Source: Streptomyces cadmiisoli (GTDB lineage: Bacteria > Actinomycetota > Actinomycetes > Streptomycetales > Streptomycetaceae). Taken from it: a DNA stretch of 64,000 bases. This document shows positions 1-7,392 of the stretch, in pieces; position 1 is the first letter of the stretch; every line of letters begins with the position of its first letter. The stretch is from the NCBI RefSeq assembly GCF_003261055.1, contig NZ_CP030073.1, positions 1,922,001-1,986,000 on the forward strand, written 5' to 3'. Below the pieces are notes generated by a model. The model saw only the letters and a program-made list of their open reading frames with translations, had not been told where the DNA came from and did no database searches. The position numbers were made by a program, and so were the translations under genes.

Positions 1-1
1 C

Positions 2-619
2 CGGATGTACGGCGAGCGGCCCGAGGACGTCTTCTACTACCTGACGGTCTACAACGAGCCCAAGCAGCAGCCGCCCATGCCCGAAGGGCCCTCGGTCGAG
101 GAGGGCATCCTGCGGGGCATGTACCGGTTCCGGCAGGCGGAGTCCCAGGACGCGGGGCCGCGGATCCAGCTGCTGGCCTCCGGTACGGCGATCCACTGGG
201 CGCTGGAGGCGCAGGAACTGCTGCTGTCCCAGTGGGGCGTGCACGCCGACGTCTGGTCGGTGACGTCCTGGACCGAGCTGCGCCGCGACGCGCTCGACGC
301 CGACCGGGCGCGGCTGCGGGGCACGGAGCGCGTCCCGTACGTGACGCAGGCGCTGTCGGGTGTCGGCGGACCCGTGCTCGCGGTCAGCGACTGGATGCGC
401 CAGGTGCCCGATCAGATCAGCCAGTGGGTCGAACAGGACTACTCGTCGCTGGGCACGGACGGCTTCGGCCTGTCGGACACCCGCGACGCCGTGCGCCGCT
501 ACTTCGGGGTCGACGCCGAGTCGATCGTCGTGGCCGCCCTGGACCGGCTGGCGCGGACCGGCGCCGTCGACCCGGACACCGTCGTCCGGGCACGGGAGCG
601 CTACGGCCGGCAGGGATGA
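2..619 (+). CDS. aceE: Pyruvate dehydrogenase E1 component, C-terminal part (gene starts before the window)
   Basis: The reading frame is open at the left edge, and the last ~205 residues are present. They match the C-terminal transketolase-like region of the homodimeric, AceE-type thiamine-diphosphate pyruvate dehydrogenase: a region ending in RGMYRF, the LLASGTAIHWALEAQELL stretch, and a late VTSWTELRRDALDADR segment followed by VSDWMRQVPDQI. AceE decarboxylates pyruvate and passes the acetyl group to the lipoyl arm of E2. A lipoyl E2 gene follows 109 bp downstream on the same strand, so the two probably form one operon. No E3 gene is visible. The N-terminal thiamine-binding part lies outside the window. 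Identity is secure; whether it is the main or a second AceE copy cannot be told from here. Confidence 0.9.
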   Translation, partial: RMYGERPEDVFYYLTVYNEPKQQPPMPEGPSVEEGILRGMYRFRQAESQDAGPRIQLLASGTAIHWALEAQELLLSQWGVHADVWSVTSWTELRRDALDADRARLRGTERVPYVTQALSGVGGPVLAVSDWMRQVPDQISQWVEQDYSSLGTDGFGLSDTRDAVRRYFGVDAESIVVAALDRLARTGAVDPDTVVRARERYGRQG

Positions 620-728
620 GCGTCCCGCCGCGGGCCCGGCGCGCCGTGAGGACCGCCGCGCACCGCGGTGGGTGCGCAGACCAGGGGTGCCCCGTCGCCC
701 CGACCATTCGTGAGGAGCAACCGACGTC

Positions 729-2009
729 ATGACCATTTCCGTAACCCTGCCGGCCCTGGGCGAGAGCGTCACCGAGGGAACCGTCACCCGCTGGCTGAAA
801 CAGGTCGGCGAGACCGTCGAGGCCGATGAGCCCCTGCTGGAGGTGTCCACCGACAAGGTCGACACCGAGATCCCCTCCCCGGCCTCCGGCGTGCTGCTGA
901 AGATCGTCGTACCGGAGGACGAGAACGCCGAGGTCGGCGCCGAGCTGGCCGTCATCGGCAGCCCCGCCGACGCGGAGCCCGCGCCGGCGGCACCCGCCGC
1001 ACCCGCCCCCGTGGCGGAGGCTCCCGCCGCGAGCGCGGTCGCGGAGCCGCGGAGCGCTTCTCCTGCCCCGCCCACCCCGCCGGCGGCCCCTGCCGCACCC
1101 GCGCCCGCCGTCCCCGTGGCCCCTGCCGCACCCGCGCCCGCCGTCCCCGCGGCCCCTGCCGCACCCGCGCCCGCGCCCGCCCCGCCCGCCCAGCCCGCCG
1201 TACCTGTCGCCCCCGCCGCCCCCGCCGCGCCGGTGGCCGCGCCCGCGGTGACCAGCCCGGAGGCGGCTGCTCTGCGTGGCCGTACCGTGCCGATGAGCCG
1301 CATCCGCAAGGTGATCGGCGAGAACCTGAAGAAGGCCCTGCACGAGCAGGCTCAGCTGACCTCCGTCGTGGAGGCCGACGTCACCGCGCTGATGCGGCTG
1401 CGCGCCCGGTCCAAGGACGCCTTCGCCGCCCGTGAGGGCATCAGCCTGTCTCCGCTGCCGTTCTTCATCAGCGCCGCGGTGCAGGCACTGAAGGCGCACC
1501 CCGCCGTCAACGCCCGGATCAACGACGCCGAGGGCACCATCACCTATTTCGACACCGAGAACATCGGCATCGCGGTCGACACCGAGAAGGGACTGATGAC
1601 GCCGGTCATCAAGGCAGCCGGAGACCTGAGCGTCCCCGGTGTCGCGCGGGCCGTGGTCGAGCTGGCCCGCAAGGCCCGCGGCGGCGGACTGACCCCGGAC
1701 GACGTCACGGGAGCCACCTTCAGCATCTCCAACACCGGGTCGCGCGGCGCCCTGTTCGACACGGTCGTCGTACCGCCGGGCCACGCGGCCATCCTGGGCG
1801 TCGGCGCCGTGGTCACCCGCCCCGCGGTGGTCGACACCCCGGACGGTCCGGTGATCGGCGTCCGCGACCTGGTGCACCTGTCGCTGTCGTACGACCACCG
1901 GCTCGTCGACGGCGCGGACGCCGCGCGCTACCTGACGGCGGTGAAGGCGATCCTGGAGGCCGCCGCGTTCGCCGGTGACCTGTTCCAGGAGAACCCGGCA
2001 CAGGCCTGA
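729..2009 (+). CDS. Lipoyl-domain E2 acyltransferase (dihydrolipoamide acetyl/succinyltransferase) without a visible E3/E1-binding domain
   Basis: This 426-aa E2 transfers an acyl group from the lipoyl arm to CoA. Residues 1-75 form one lipoyl domain with the modifiable lysine at K43 (STDKVDT). Residues ~80-178 are an Ala/Pro linker encoded by near-repeated units such as APAAPAPAVP. Residues ~185-426 are the CAT-fold acyltransferase domain, with active-site HRLVDG at 390-395. Oddly, the ~35-residue peripheral subunit-binding domain that normally sits between linker and catalytic core is not visible; the linker runs into SPEAAALRGRTVPMSRIRK. Typical streptomycete E2 proteins are longer, often with two lipoyl domains. 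ATG at 729 follows AGGAG. It is probably co-transcribed with aceE. Acetyl versus succinyl specificity cannot be read from sequence, though the aceE neighbour favours acetyl. Confidence 0.85.
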   Translation: MTISVTLPALGESVTEGTVTRWLKQVGETVEADEPLLEVSTDKVDTEIPSPASGVLLKIVVPEDENAEVGAELAVIGSPADAEPAPAAPAAPAPVAEAPAASAVAEPRSASPAPPTPPAAPAAPAPAVPVAPAAPAPAVPAAPAAPAPAPAPPAQPAVPVAPAAPAAPVAAPAVTSPEAAALRGRTVPMSRIRKVIGENLKKALHEQAQLTSVVEADVTALMRLRARSKDAFAAREGISLSPLPFFISAAVQALKAHPAVNARINDAEGTITYFDTENIGIAVDTEKGLMTPVIKAAGDLSVPGVARAVVELARKARGGGLTPDDVTGATFSISNTGSRGALFDTVVVPPGHAAILGVGAVVTRPAVVDTPDGPVIGVRDLVHLSLSYDHRLVDGADAARYLTAVKAILEAAAFAGDLFQENPAQA

Positions 2010-2016
2010 CGACCCC

Positions 2017-2093
2017 GGTGAGGCACCGCCCCGCGCCGTTCCGGCCGTCGGTCACCGGCCGTGCGCCGGGCGGCGCGGGCCCGGTGCCTCACC
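2017..2093 (+). terminator. Long hairpin ending the aceE-E2 operon
   Basis: The arms at 2017-2038 and 2071-2093 pair as GGTGAGGCACCG plus CCGCGCCG, with a one-base bulge. The hairpin starts 8 bp after the E2 stop. There is no U-run, as is usual for Streptomyces. Confidence 0.7.
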
Positions 2094-2173
2094 GCTCCGC
2101 GGGCCGCCCGGGGTGCGGCGCGCGGCGCGCGATCCCGGCTTGTAGCATGGTCATCAAGGACTGGAGGATCTCT

Positions 2174-3070
2174 ATGCGCGCCGGGGATGACGCAGACTCC
2201 CTAGACCAGGCGACCCAGCAGTTCATGGCAGCGCGCCCCCAGATCTTCGGTATCGCGTACCGCATCCTCGGCAGCGCCGCGGAAGCCGAGGACATCGTCC
2301 AGGAAGCGTGGATGCGGTGGCAGAACACCGACCGCACCGACATCCACGAGCCGACGGCGTTCCTGACCACCATCACCACCCGTCTGGCGATCAACTTCGC
2401 CCAGTCCGCCCGGGTGCGCCGTGAGTCCTACGTCGGGCCCTGGCTTCCGGAGCCGGTCGACACCCGGGCGGATCCACAGCTGGGCGCGGAGCGGGCGGAG
2501 GCCCTGGAACTGGGCATTCTGCTGCTCCTGGAGAAACTCAACCCGGTGGAGCGGGCCGCCTACATCCTGCGGGAAGCCTTCGACTACCCGTACAAGCAGA
2601 TCGCGGACATGCTGGAGACGAGCGAGGCCAACACGCGCCAGCTGGTGAGCCGGGCCCGCAAGCACCTGTCGGCGGAACGCAAGGGGACGGTCAGCTCCGA
2701 GACGCACCGGCGGCTGCTGGAGGCGTTCGTCGCCGCGGCGCAGACCGGCAGCCTCTCGGAACTGGAGCACATCCTGACGGAGGACGTCGTCAGCTATGCC
2801 GACGGCGGCGGCATGCGGGGCGCGTCCAAGATCCCGGTGGTCGGGCGCACCCACGTCTCCAAGTACCTCGCCGCCTTCGCGCCGCGCTTCTGGCCCCGGG
2901 CGGAGATCCGCTGGGTGGAGGCCAACGGCATGCCGGCCGTCCTGGTCTCGGCCGAGGGGCACCCCGTGGCCCTGCTGTCCGTGGACGTGTCGGAACGCGG
3001 CGTGGAACGCATCATGTGGGTGATGAACCCTGCCAAGCTGGAACCGTACGTGGCCTCCCTGGACCGCTGA
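2174..3070 (+). CDS. sigJ: ECF41-family (SigJ-type) RNA polymerase sigma factor
   Basis: 298 aa. Sigma region 2 lies at ~20-85 (IFGIAYRILGSAAEAEDIVQEAW), the linker carries WLPEP at 90-94, and sigma region 4 spans ~110-170 (KLNPVERAAYILREAFDYPYKQIADML). A SnoaL-like C-terminal domain at ~178-298 has DGGG at 210-213 and NPAKL at 285-289. WLPEP, DGGG and the NPxKL-type motif are hallmarks of ECF41 factors, in which the fused C-terminal domain replaces a separate anti-sigma factor. The start at 2174 is chosen because GGAGG lies 7 bp upstream; an in-frame extension back to 2018 would run through the preceding terminator. Unlike its paralogue at 11683 it has no TGTCACA-N16-GGTC promoter upstream, so it may respond to an outside signal. 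Confidence 0.9.
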   Translation: MRAGDDADSLDQATQQFMAARPQIFGIAYRILGSAAEAEDIVQEAWMRWQNTDRTDIHEPTAFLTTITTRLAINFAQSARVRRESYVGPWLPEPVDTRADPQLGAERAEALELGILLLLEKLNPVERAAYILREAFDYPYKQIADMLETSEANTRQLVSRARKHLSAERKGTVSSETHRRLLEAFVAAAQTGSLSELEHILTEDVVSYADGGGMRGASKIPVVGRTHVSKYLAAFAPRFWPRAEIRWVEANGMPAVLVSAEGHPVALLSVDVSERGVERIMWVMNPAKLEPYVASLDR

Positions 3071-3107
3071 AGCGGGCCGCGGCGCGCCGGGCGCCCGAGC
3101 CCGCGGT

Positions 3108-3127
3108 GGTGCCGCGGCACCTTTTTT
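3108..3127 (+). terminator. Short palindrome with T-run after sigJ
   Basis: GGTGCCGCGGCACC (3108-3121) is a perfect 14-bp palindrome followed directly by six Ts. It lies 37 bp after the sigJ stop and just ahead of the ohr promoter. A clear U-run is rare in this genome type. Confidence 0.65.
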
Positions 3128-3146
3128 CACCTTCGTGCGGCAGCCG

Positions 3147-3173
3147 TGTCACACGGGGGACGCCTTCTCGGTC
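3147..3173 (+). promoter_or_regulatory. ECF41/SigJ-type promoter of ohr
   Basis: TGTCACA, 16 bp, then GGTC. The final C is 57 bp before the ohr start codon. The same architecture occurs at nine other sites in this region. It resembles the published ECF41 consensus TGTCACA-N16-CGTC, with GGTC here in the -10 position. Confidence 0.75.
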
Positions 3174-3230
3174 AAGTAGCTAACCAGGACCGGGGACACC
3201 CCCATGACGCGACTGTGACGGAGGCACGCA

Positions 3231-3728
3231 GTGAGCGAGCAGATCCGCCTGCCCAATCTCTCCACCGACAAGGATTTCGACGGGGAGTACTTCGCACCCA
3301 TCTACACCACGACCGTGACGGTGACCGGCGGGCAGGTCAGTCACGGCCGCGCCTCGGGGCAGGCCCGCTCGAACGACGGAGTCCTCGACATCAACCTGCG
3401 CATGCCGTCCGAGCTGGGAGGAGACGGCAGCGGGACCAATCCCGAGCAGTTGTTCGGCGCCGGCTTCGCCGCCTGCTTCCACGGGGCGCTGAGCCTGGTG
3501 GCACGGCAGGCCGCGCTCGACCCCTCGGTGATCTCGGTGGACGCGACCGTCGCGTTCGGGCGGGACCCCGAGGACGGCGGATACCTGCTGCGGGTCGACC
3601 TCGAGGTCAAGTGGCCGGACGTCGATCCCGAGGTGGCGGCCCTGCTCCTGGACAAGGCCGATTCGCTGTGCCCCTACGCCAGGATGGCCTGGCAGGGCAC
3701 CCCGACGACCATCACGCTCGTCTCGTAG
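3231..3728 (+). CDS. ohr: Ohr/OsmC-family organic hydroperoxide reductase
   Basis: A 165-aa cytoplasmic thiol peroxidase that reduces organic hydroperoxides. The two redox cysteines sit in the expected Ohr contexts, GFAACFHGAL (C85) and SLCPYARM near the C-terminus. The N-terminal half carries the conserved YTTTVTVTGG region. The family uses lipoylated partners for re-reduction; a lipoyl protein (E2) happens to be encoded 1.2 kb upstream, but no link is shown. The length is slightly greater than the usual ~140 aa because of an N-terminal extension. GTG at 3231 follows GGAGG with good spacing. Its own ECF41-type promoter places it in the SigJ regulon rather than under OhrR, and no ohrR gene is nearby. 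Confidence 0.9.
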   Translation: MSEQIRLPNLSTDKDFDGEYFAPIYTTTVTVTGGQVSHGRASGQARSNDGVLDINLRMPSELGGDGSGTNPEQLFGAGFAACFHGALSLVARQAALDPSVISVDATVAFGRDPEDGGYLLRVDLEVKWPDVDPEVAALLLDKADSLCPYARMAWQGTPTTITLVS

Positions 3729-3730
3729 GG

Positions 3731-3752
3731 CGGCGGCCGCTCGCGGCCGCCG
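3731..3752. terminator. Bidirectional hairpin between ohr and fdxA
   Basis: CGGCGGCCG (3731-3739), loop CTCG, CGGCCGCCG (3744-3752). It fills the 25-bp gap between the convergent stops of ohr and fdxA. Confidence 0.65.
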
Positions 3753-3753
3753 G

Positions 3754-4143
3754 TCAGAAGAAGGGGAACCACAGGTCGGCGTCCGCGGCCTCCTCCTTGC
3801 GGATGCCGAACCGGGCGATGTCCTTCTTGCCGGAACTCTGAGGCGGCAGCCCGGCGACCAGCCGGTGATCGCCGTCGCGGAGGACCGGCTGTCCGTCCTG
3901 CCCCGGCGAGGTCCGGAAGTACTCCGCGTTGACGGCCGCGTAGCCGGCCCACCGCTCCGGCACGTCGTCCTCGTGGAAGATCGCCTCGACCGGGCAGACG
4001 GGCTCGCACGCCCGGCAGTCCACGCACTCGTCCGGGTTGATGTAGAGCGTCCGGTTGCCCTCGTAGATGCAGTCCACGGGGCATTCGATGAGGCAGGCCC
4101 GGTCCTTGACGTCGACGCAGGACGCCGCGATGACGTACGTCAT
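3754..4143 (-). CDS. fdxA: Seven-iron ferredoxin (3Fe-4S plus 4Fe-4S)
   Basis: A 129-aa FdxA-type electron carrier. By comparison with 7Fe ferredoxins, C9, C17 and C50 should hold the 3Fe-4S cluster and C21, C40, C43 and C46 the 4Fe-4S cluster (MTYVIAASCVDVKDRAC, ECVDCRACEPVCPVEAI). A ~65-residue tail follows the cluster domain and ends in WFPFF; this is a little longer than the usual ~106-aa FdxA and carries no recognised motif. ATG at 4143 is preceded by GGAGGAGAGG. The gene is divergent from the flavoprotein gene at 4449. Both have ECF41-type promoters in the shared 305-bp interval, so a joint redox role is plausible but inferred. Confidence 0.92.
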   Translation of the reverse strand: MTYVIAASCVDVKDRACLIECPVDCIYEGNRTLYINPDECVDCRACEPVCPVEAIFHEDDVPERWAGYAAVNAEYFRTSPGQDGQPVLRDGDHRLVAGLPPQSSGKKDIARFGIRKEEAADADLWFPFF

Positions 4144-4186
4144 CCTCTCCTCCTCCGGTCGCGGACGGTGGTCCGGCTGGAGGGTT

Positions 4187-4213
4187 GACCGGGGAGCCCC
4201 CGATGTTGTGACG
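4187..4213 (-). promoter_or_regulatory. ECF41/SigJ-type promoter of fdxA
   Basis: On the minus strand CGTCACA, 16 bp, GGTC, ending 43 bp before the fdxA start. It is one mismatch from TGTCACA at the first base. Confidence 0.72.
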
Positions 4214-4386
4214 GACGCCGCCCGGCCTCCCCCGACGAGTACGGTGGTGGCGGAGGACGGGCGTCGGGTTCCGTCCCCGGAGCCGCCTCCGGCCACGGAT
4301 CCGTCCTCGCGGCGTCCTCGCGTTCGCAGTCCCTCACACAGCGACGGACAGGCCTCGCCGGCACGGACCCGAACGGCACCGAAGGC

Positions 4387-4413
4387 TGTCACAGATGCCG
4401 AGCGGATCCGGTC
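4387..4413 (+). promoter_or_regulatory. ECF41/SigJ-type promoter of the flavoprotein gene
   Basis: TGTCACA, 16 bp, GGTC, ending 35 bp before the GTG start at 4449. Together with the site at 4187-4213 it makes the fdxA/flavoprotein interval a divergent promoter pair. Confidence 0.75.
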
Positions 4414-4448
4414 GTAGTGGGTGACACCATCGGCGATCGGAGTAGACC

Positions 4449-6179
4449 GTGGCTATCAGTGAACGACGTATATCCACCATGGTGCTGGTCATCGGCACCG
4501 GTGGAGCCGGGCTGCGCGCGGCGATCGAACTGGCCGAGGCCGGCGTCGACGTCCTCGCGGTCGGCAAGCGTCCGAAGGAGGACGCCCACACGGCACTCGC
4601 GGCCGGCGGGATCAACGCCGCGCTGGCGACGATGGACCCCGAGGACAGCTGGCAGCAGCACGCGGCCGACACGCTGAAGGAGAGCTACCTCCTCGCCGAC
4701 CCGCGCACCGCGCAGATCGTCACCGAGGGCGCCGCCCGCGGTATCGACGACCTGGAGCGGTACGGCATGGCGTTCGCCCGGGAGAACGACGGCCGGATCT
4801 CCCAGCGCTTCTTCGGCGCGCACAAGTTCCGGCGCACGGCCTTCGCCGGGGACTACACCGGTCTGGAGATCCAGCGCACCCTCATCCGGCGCGCGGACCA
4901 GCTCGACATCCCCGTGCTGGACGGTGTGTACATCACCCGGCTCCTGGTGCACGACGGCGCCGTCTTCGGTGCCTACGGCTTCGACCTCACCGACGGAACG
5001 CGGTACCTGATCCACGCCGACTCGGTGATCCTCGCCGCGGGCGGCCACACCCGTATCTGGCGGCGCACCTCCTCGCGGCGCGACGAGAACACGGGCGACT
5101 CGTTCCGTCTGGCCGTGGAGGCCGGAGCACGGCTGCGCGACCCCGAACTGGTCCAGTTCCACCCGTCCGGGATCATCGAGCCGGAGAACGCGGCCGGCAC
5201 CCTGGTCAGCGAGGCCGCGCGCGGTGAGGGCGGCATCCTGCGCAACGCGCTCGGCGAGCGCTTCATGTCCCGTTACGACCCCGAGCGCATGGAGCTCTCC
5301 ACCCGCGACCGGGTCGCCCTGGCCTCCTACACGGAGATCAAGGAAGGGCGGGGCACGGCCAACGGCGGCGTGTGGCTCGACGTGTCCCACATCCCGCGGC
5401 AGACGATCATGACGCGGCTCCCCCGCGTCTACCAGACGCTGCTGGACCTGCAGATGCTGGACATCACCCGCGATCCGATCGAGATCGCGCCGACCGCGCA
5501 CTACTCGATGGGCGGCGTGTGGGTGAGCCCCGAGGACCACAGCACCGACGTGCGCGGTCTGTACGCCATCGGTGAGGCGTCCAGCGGTCTGCACGGCGCC
5601 AACCGCCTCGGCGGGAACAGCCTCATCGAGTTGCTGGTCTTCGGCCGGATCACGGGCCAGGCGGCGGCCGCGTACTCGGAGTCGCTGACGGCGCAGCCGC
5701 GCTCGGCATCCGCCATCGCCGAGGCCCGCGCGGAGATCGACGACCTCCTCGCCGCCGACGGTCCGGAGAACGTCCGCGCCCTGCAGCGCGCCATCCGCAA
5801 CACCATGACCGAGCACGCGGGCGTGGTCCGCGACGAGGCGGGTCTGCTCGCCGGACTCGCGGAGCTCTCGGCGATCGAGAAGCGGATGGAGGACGTCGGT
5901 GTCCACCCGGACATCGCCGGTTTCCAGGACCTCGCGCACGCCTTCGACCTCAAGTCCGCCGCCCTGGCGGCCCGAGCCACGCTGGAGGCGGCGCTGGAGC
6001 GGCGCGAGACCCGCGGCTGCCACAACCGCAGCGACTTCCCCGACATGGATCCCGCACTCCAGGTCAACCTGGTGTGGTCGCCGACGACGGGTGTCACCCA
6101 CGAGAGCATTCCGCCGATCCCCGACGAGATCGCCGCTCTGATGGAGGACGTGTCGACCGAAGGCAAGCTCGTCGAATAG
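4449..6179 (+). CDS. Stand-alone succinate dehydrogenase/fumarate reductase-type flavoprotein (L-aspartate-oxidase-like superfamily)
   Basis: A 576-aa FAD protein of the SdhA/FrdA/NadB superfamily. The N-terminal FAD-binding motif is VIGTGGAGLRAAIELAEAG (~14-32). A second FAD region is AAGGH (~197), and the capping/active-site stretch includes PTAHYSMGGVWV and GEASSGLHGANRLGGNSL, typical of dicarboxylate oxidoreductases. The C-terminal helical domain (~410-570) is present. There is no gene for an SdhB-like iron-sulfur subunit or a membrane anchor nearby, so it must use another partner. The divergent 7Fe ferredoxin or the orphan cytochrome b at 8526 are candidates by regulon membership only. 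GTG at 4449 follows CGGAG. An L-aspartate oxidase role is possible, but no nadA or nadC is present. Confidence 0.82.
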   Translation: MAISERRISTMVLVIGTGGAGLRAAIELAEAGVDVLAVGKRPKEDAHTALAAGGINAALATMDPEDSWQQHAADTLKESYLLADPRTAQIVTEGAARGIDDLERYGMAFARENDGRISQRFFGAHKFRRTAFAGDYTGLEIQRTLIRRADQLDIPVLDGVYITRLLVHDGAVFGAYGFDLTDGTRYLIHADSVILAAGGHTRIWRRTSSRRDENTGDSFRLAVEAGARLRDPELVQFHPSGIIEPENAAGTLVSEAARGEGGILRNALGERFMSRYDPERMELSTRDRVALASYTEIKEGRGTANGGVWLDVSHIPRQTIMTRLPRVYQTLLDLQMLDITRDPIEIAPTAHYSMGGVWVSPEDHSTDVRGLYAIGEASSGLHGANRLGGNSLIELLVFGRITGQAAAAYSESLTAQPRSASAIAEARAEIDDLLAADGPENVRALQRAIRNTMTEHAGVVRDEAGLLAGLAELSAIEKRMEDVGVHPDIAGFQDLAHAFDLKSAALAARATLEAALERRETRGCHNRSDFPDMDPALQVNLVWSPTTGVTHESIPPIPDEIAALMEDVSTEGKLVE

Positions 6180-6215
6180 CCACCGCCCAGCACAGGAGCG
6201 GTGAGTCCGGCTCCG

Positions 6216-6240
6216 GGGCCCCTGCCGACGGCAGGGGCCC
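6216..6240 (+). terminator. Strong hairpin after the flavoprotein gene
   Basis: GGGCCCCTGCC (6216-6226), loop GAC, GGCAGGGGCCC (6230-6240). Flanking AGCACAG/CTGTGCT can extend the stem. It separates the flavoprotein from the small gene at 6283. Confidence 0.72.
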
Positions 6241-6282
6241 GCTGTGCTCCCGGCGCACCTCCAGCACTCGAAGGAACACAGG

Positions 6283-6453
6283 ATGACCAGAGCAACCGAG
6301 AACCGGATCGATGTCGCGGCCACCGTCGTGTCGCTGGCCGCGGAGGCGACCGAGCTCGAGTCCCACGTCGCGAGGCTGCGCGCGGCACTCGTCGACCTCG
6401 ACGAGCGGATGACCGCCGTCCACGAGGCCCTGCGCCGTATCTCGTCCGCTTGA
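6283..6453 (+). CDS. Small coiled-coil protein (56 aa), paralogue of the protein at 14405
   Basis: ATG at 6283 follows AAGGAA and gives 56 aa. Almost the whole chain is a predicted amphipathic heptad helix (VSLAAEATELESHVARLRAA, then DERMTAVHEALRRI). It matches the 95-aa protein at 14405 at roughly half of ~38 aligned positions (VSLAAEA, L-E-H, D-R, AV, LR), so the two are paralogues. No catalytic motif, signal peptide or membrane segment is seen. It lies between a terminator and a convergent hairpin. No separate promoter was recognised, so it may rely on read-through from the flavoprotein gene. The function is unknown; a dimerising adaptor is a guess. Confidence 0.7.
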   Translation: MTRATENRIDVAATVVSLAAEATELESHVARLRAALVDLDERMTAVHEALRRISSA

Positions 6454-6528
6454 ACGGCCACCGGTGACCGGCAGCGGCCGGACGTCCCTCCGGCTCCACC
6501 GGTCGTCGGCGCACACCACAGCGCACAC

Positions 6529-6566
6529 CACAGGGCGGGGCGGCTTCGTTGCCGCCCCGCCCTGTG
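6529..6566. terminator. Bidirectional hairpin between convergent genes
   Basis: A 16-bp perfect stem, CACAGGGCGGGGCGGC (6529-6544) with GCCGCCCCGCCCTGTG (6551-6566), around the loop TTCGTT. It lies between the small coiled-coil gene and the hydrolase gene ending at 6582. Confidence 0.8.
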
Positions 6567-6581
6567 CTGTGCGCCCGGTCG

Positions 6582-7295
6582 TCACACGGACTGCGCCGCC
6601 TTGTCGATGATGTCGGCGACGTCCTCGGGGCGGGACACGCTCACCGCGTGCGAGGCCCGGACCTCGACCGTGTACGCCCTCGCCCGCTCGGCCATGAAGT
6701 GCTGCGTCTCGGCCGGGATGTTGAGGTCGTCGGCGGCCACCAGGGCCCAGGACGGAACGGTCTGCCAGGCCGGCTCGTCGGAGGGCTCCTCCAGGGCCAC
6801 GTTGGTCACCGGGCGCTGGGACACCGCCATCAGGGCGGCGACGTCCTCGGAGACGTCCGCGGCGAACTGGTGGGGGAACTTGTCCCGCTCGATGTAGAGG
6901 TCCACCGCCTGGGAACCGTCCGCCAGGGTCACCGGAACGGGACGCAGGACCTCGCCCAGCGAGCTGCCCGGGAACTTGCCCGCGAGCTCCAGCGCGCTCT
7001 CGCCGTTCGCCGGGACGAACGCCGCGACGTACACGAGCGCCTTGACGTTGTCGGCGCCCCGGGCGGCGTTGGTGATCACCGCTCCGCCGTAGGAGTGCCC
7101 GGCGAGGACGACCGGGCCCTCGATGCCGGCGAGGAGCTCCCGGACGTAGGCGGCGTCGTGGCTCAGGCCGCGCAGCGGGTTGGCCGCCGCCACCACCGGA
7201 TAGCCCTCCTGTTCCAGCTTCTTGACGACGCCGTTCCAGCTGGTGGAGTCGGCGAAAGCGCCATGGACCAGTACGACGGTCGGCTTGTTCTGCAT
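6582..7295 (-). CDS. Alpha/beta hydrolase
   Basis: A 237-aa alpha/beta-hydrolase-fold protein. The oxyanion region is VLVHGAFADSTSW near the N-terminus, the nucleophile elbow is GHSYGG (serine ~77), the acid is in VAADDLNIP and the histidine is in ASHAVSVSRPEDVA. The fold and length match small hydrolases annotated as salicylate-esterase/haloperoxidase-like; the substrate is unknown. ATG at 7295 is preferred over an upstream in-frame ATG because GAAAGGA lies just before it. The gene is 97 bp downstream of the esterase gene on the same strand with no recognised promoter of its own, so it probably shares that gene's ECF41-type promoter. Confidence 0.85.
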   Translation of the reverse strand: MQNKPTVVLVHGAFADSTSWNGVVKKLEQEGYPVVAAANPLRGLSHDAAYVRELLAGIEGPVVLAGHSYGGAVITNAARGADNVKALVYVAAFVPANGESALELAGKFPGSSLGEVLRPVPVTLADGSQAVDLYIERDKFPHQFAADVSEDVAALMAVSQRPVTNVALEEPSDEPAWQTVPSWALVAADDLNIPAETQHFMAERARAYTVEVRASHAVSVSRPEDVADIIDKAAQSV

Positions 7296-7392
7296 GAGTG
7301 GTTCCTTTCGAGGCAAGGGTTCTCGGATGAGCCCGGGTCGGGTCTCAGCGCGTCCGGAGAACGGGTCTCCGGGAGTCGGGGGAGAGCAGGTC

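Noticed and set aside
729..2009. E2-type acyltransferase considered as the acetyltransferase of the tetronate pathway
   Set aside because: It carries a lipoyl domain, is adjacent to aceE, and lies ~48 kb from the cluster.
4389..6461. Very long minus-strand open frame opposite the flavoprotein gene
   Set aside because: It is the antisense shadow of a well-supported gene, arginine/glycine-rich in composition and with no recognisable domain; such shadows are common at this GC content.
6580..6586. CGTCACA block near the end of the hydrolase gene
   Set aside because: No GGTC at the 16-bp spacing and it overlaps the 3' end of a gene on the other strand.
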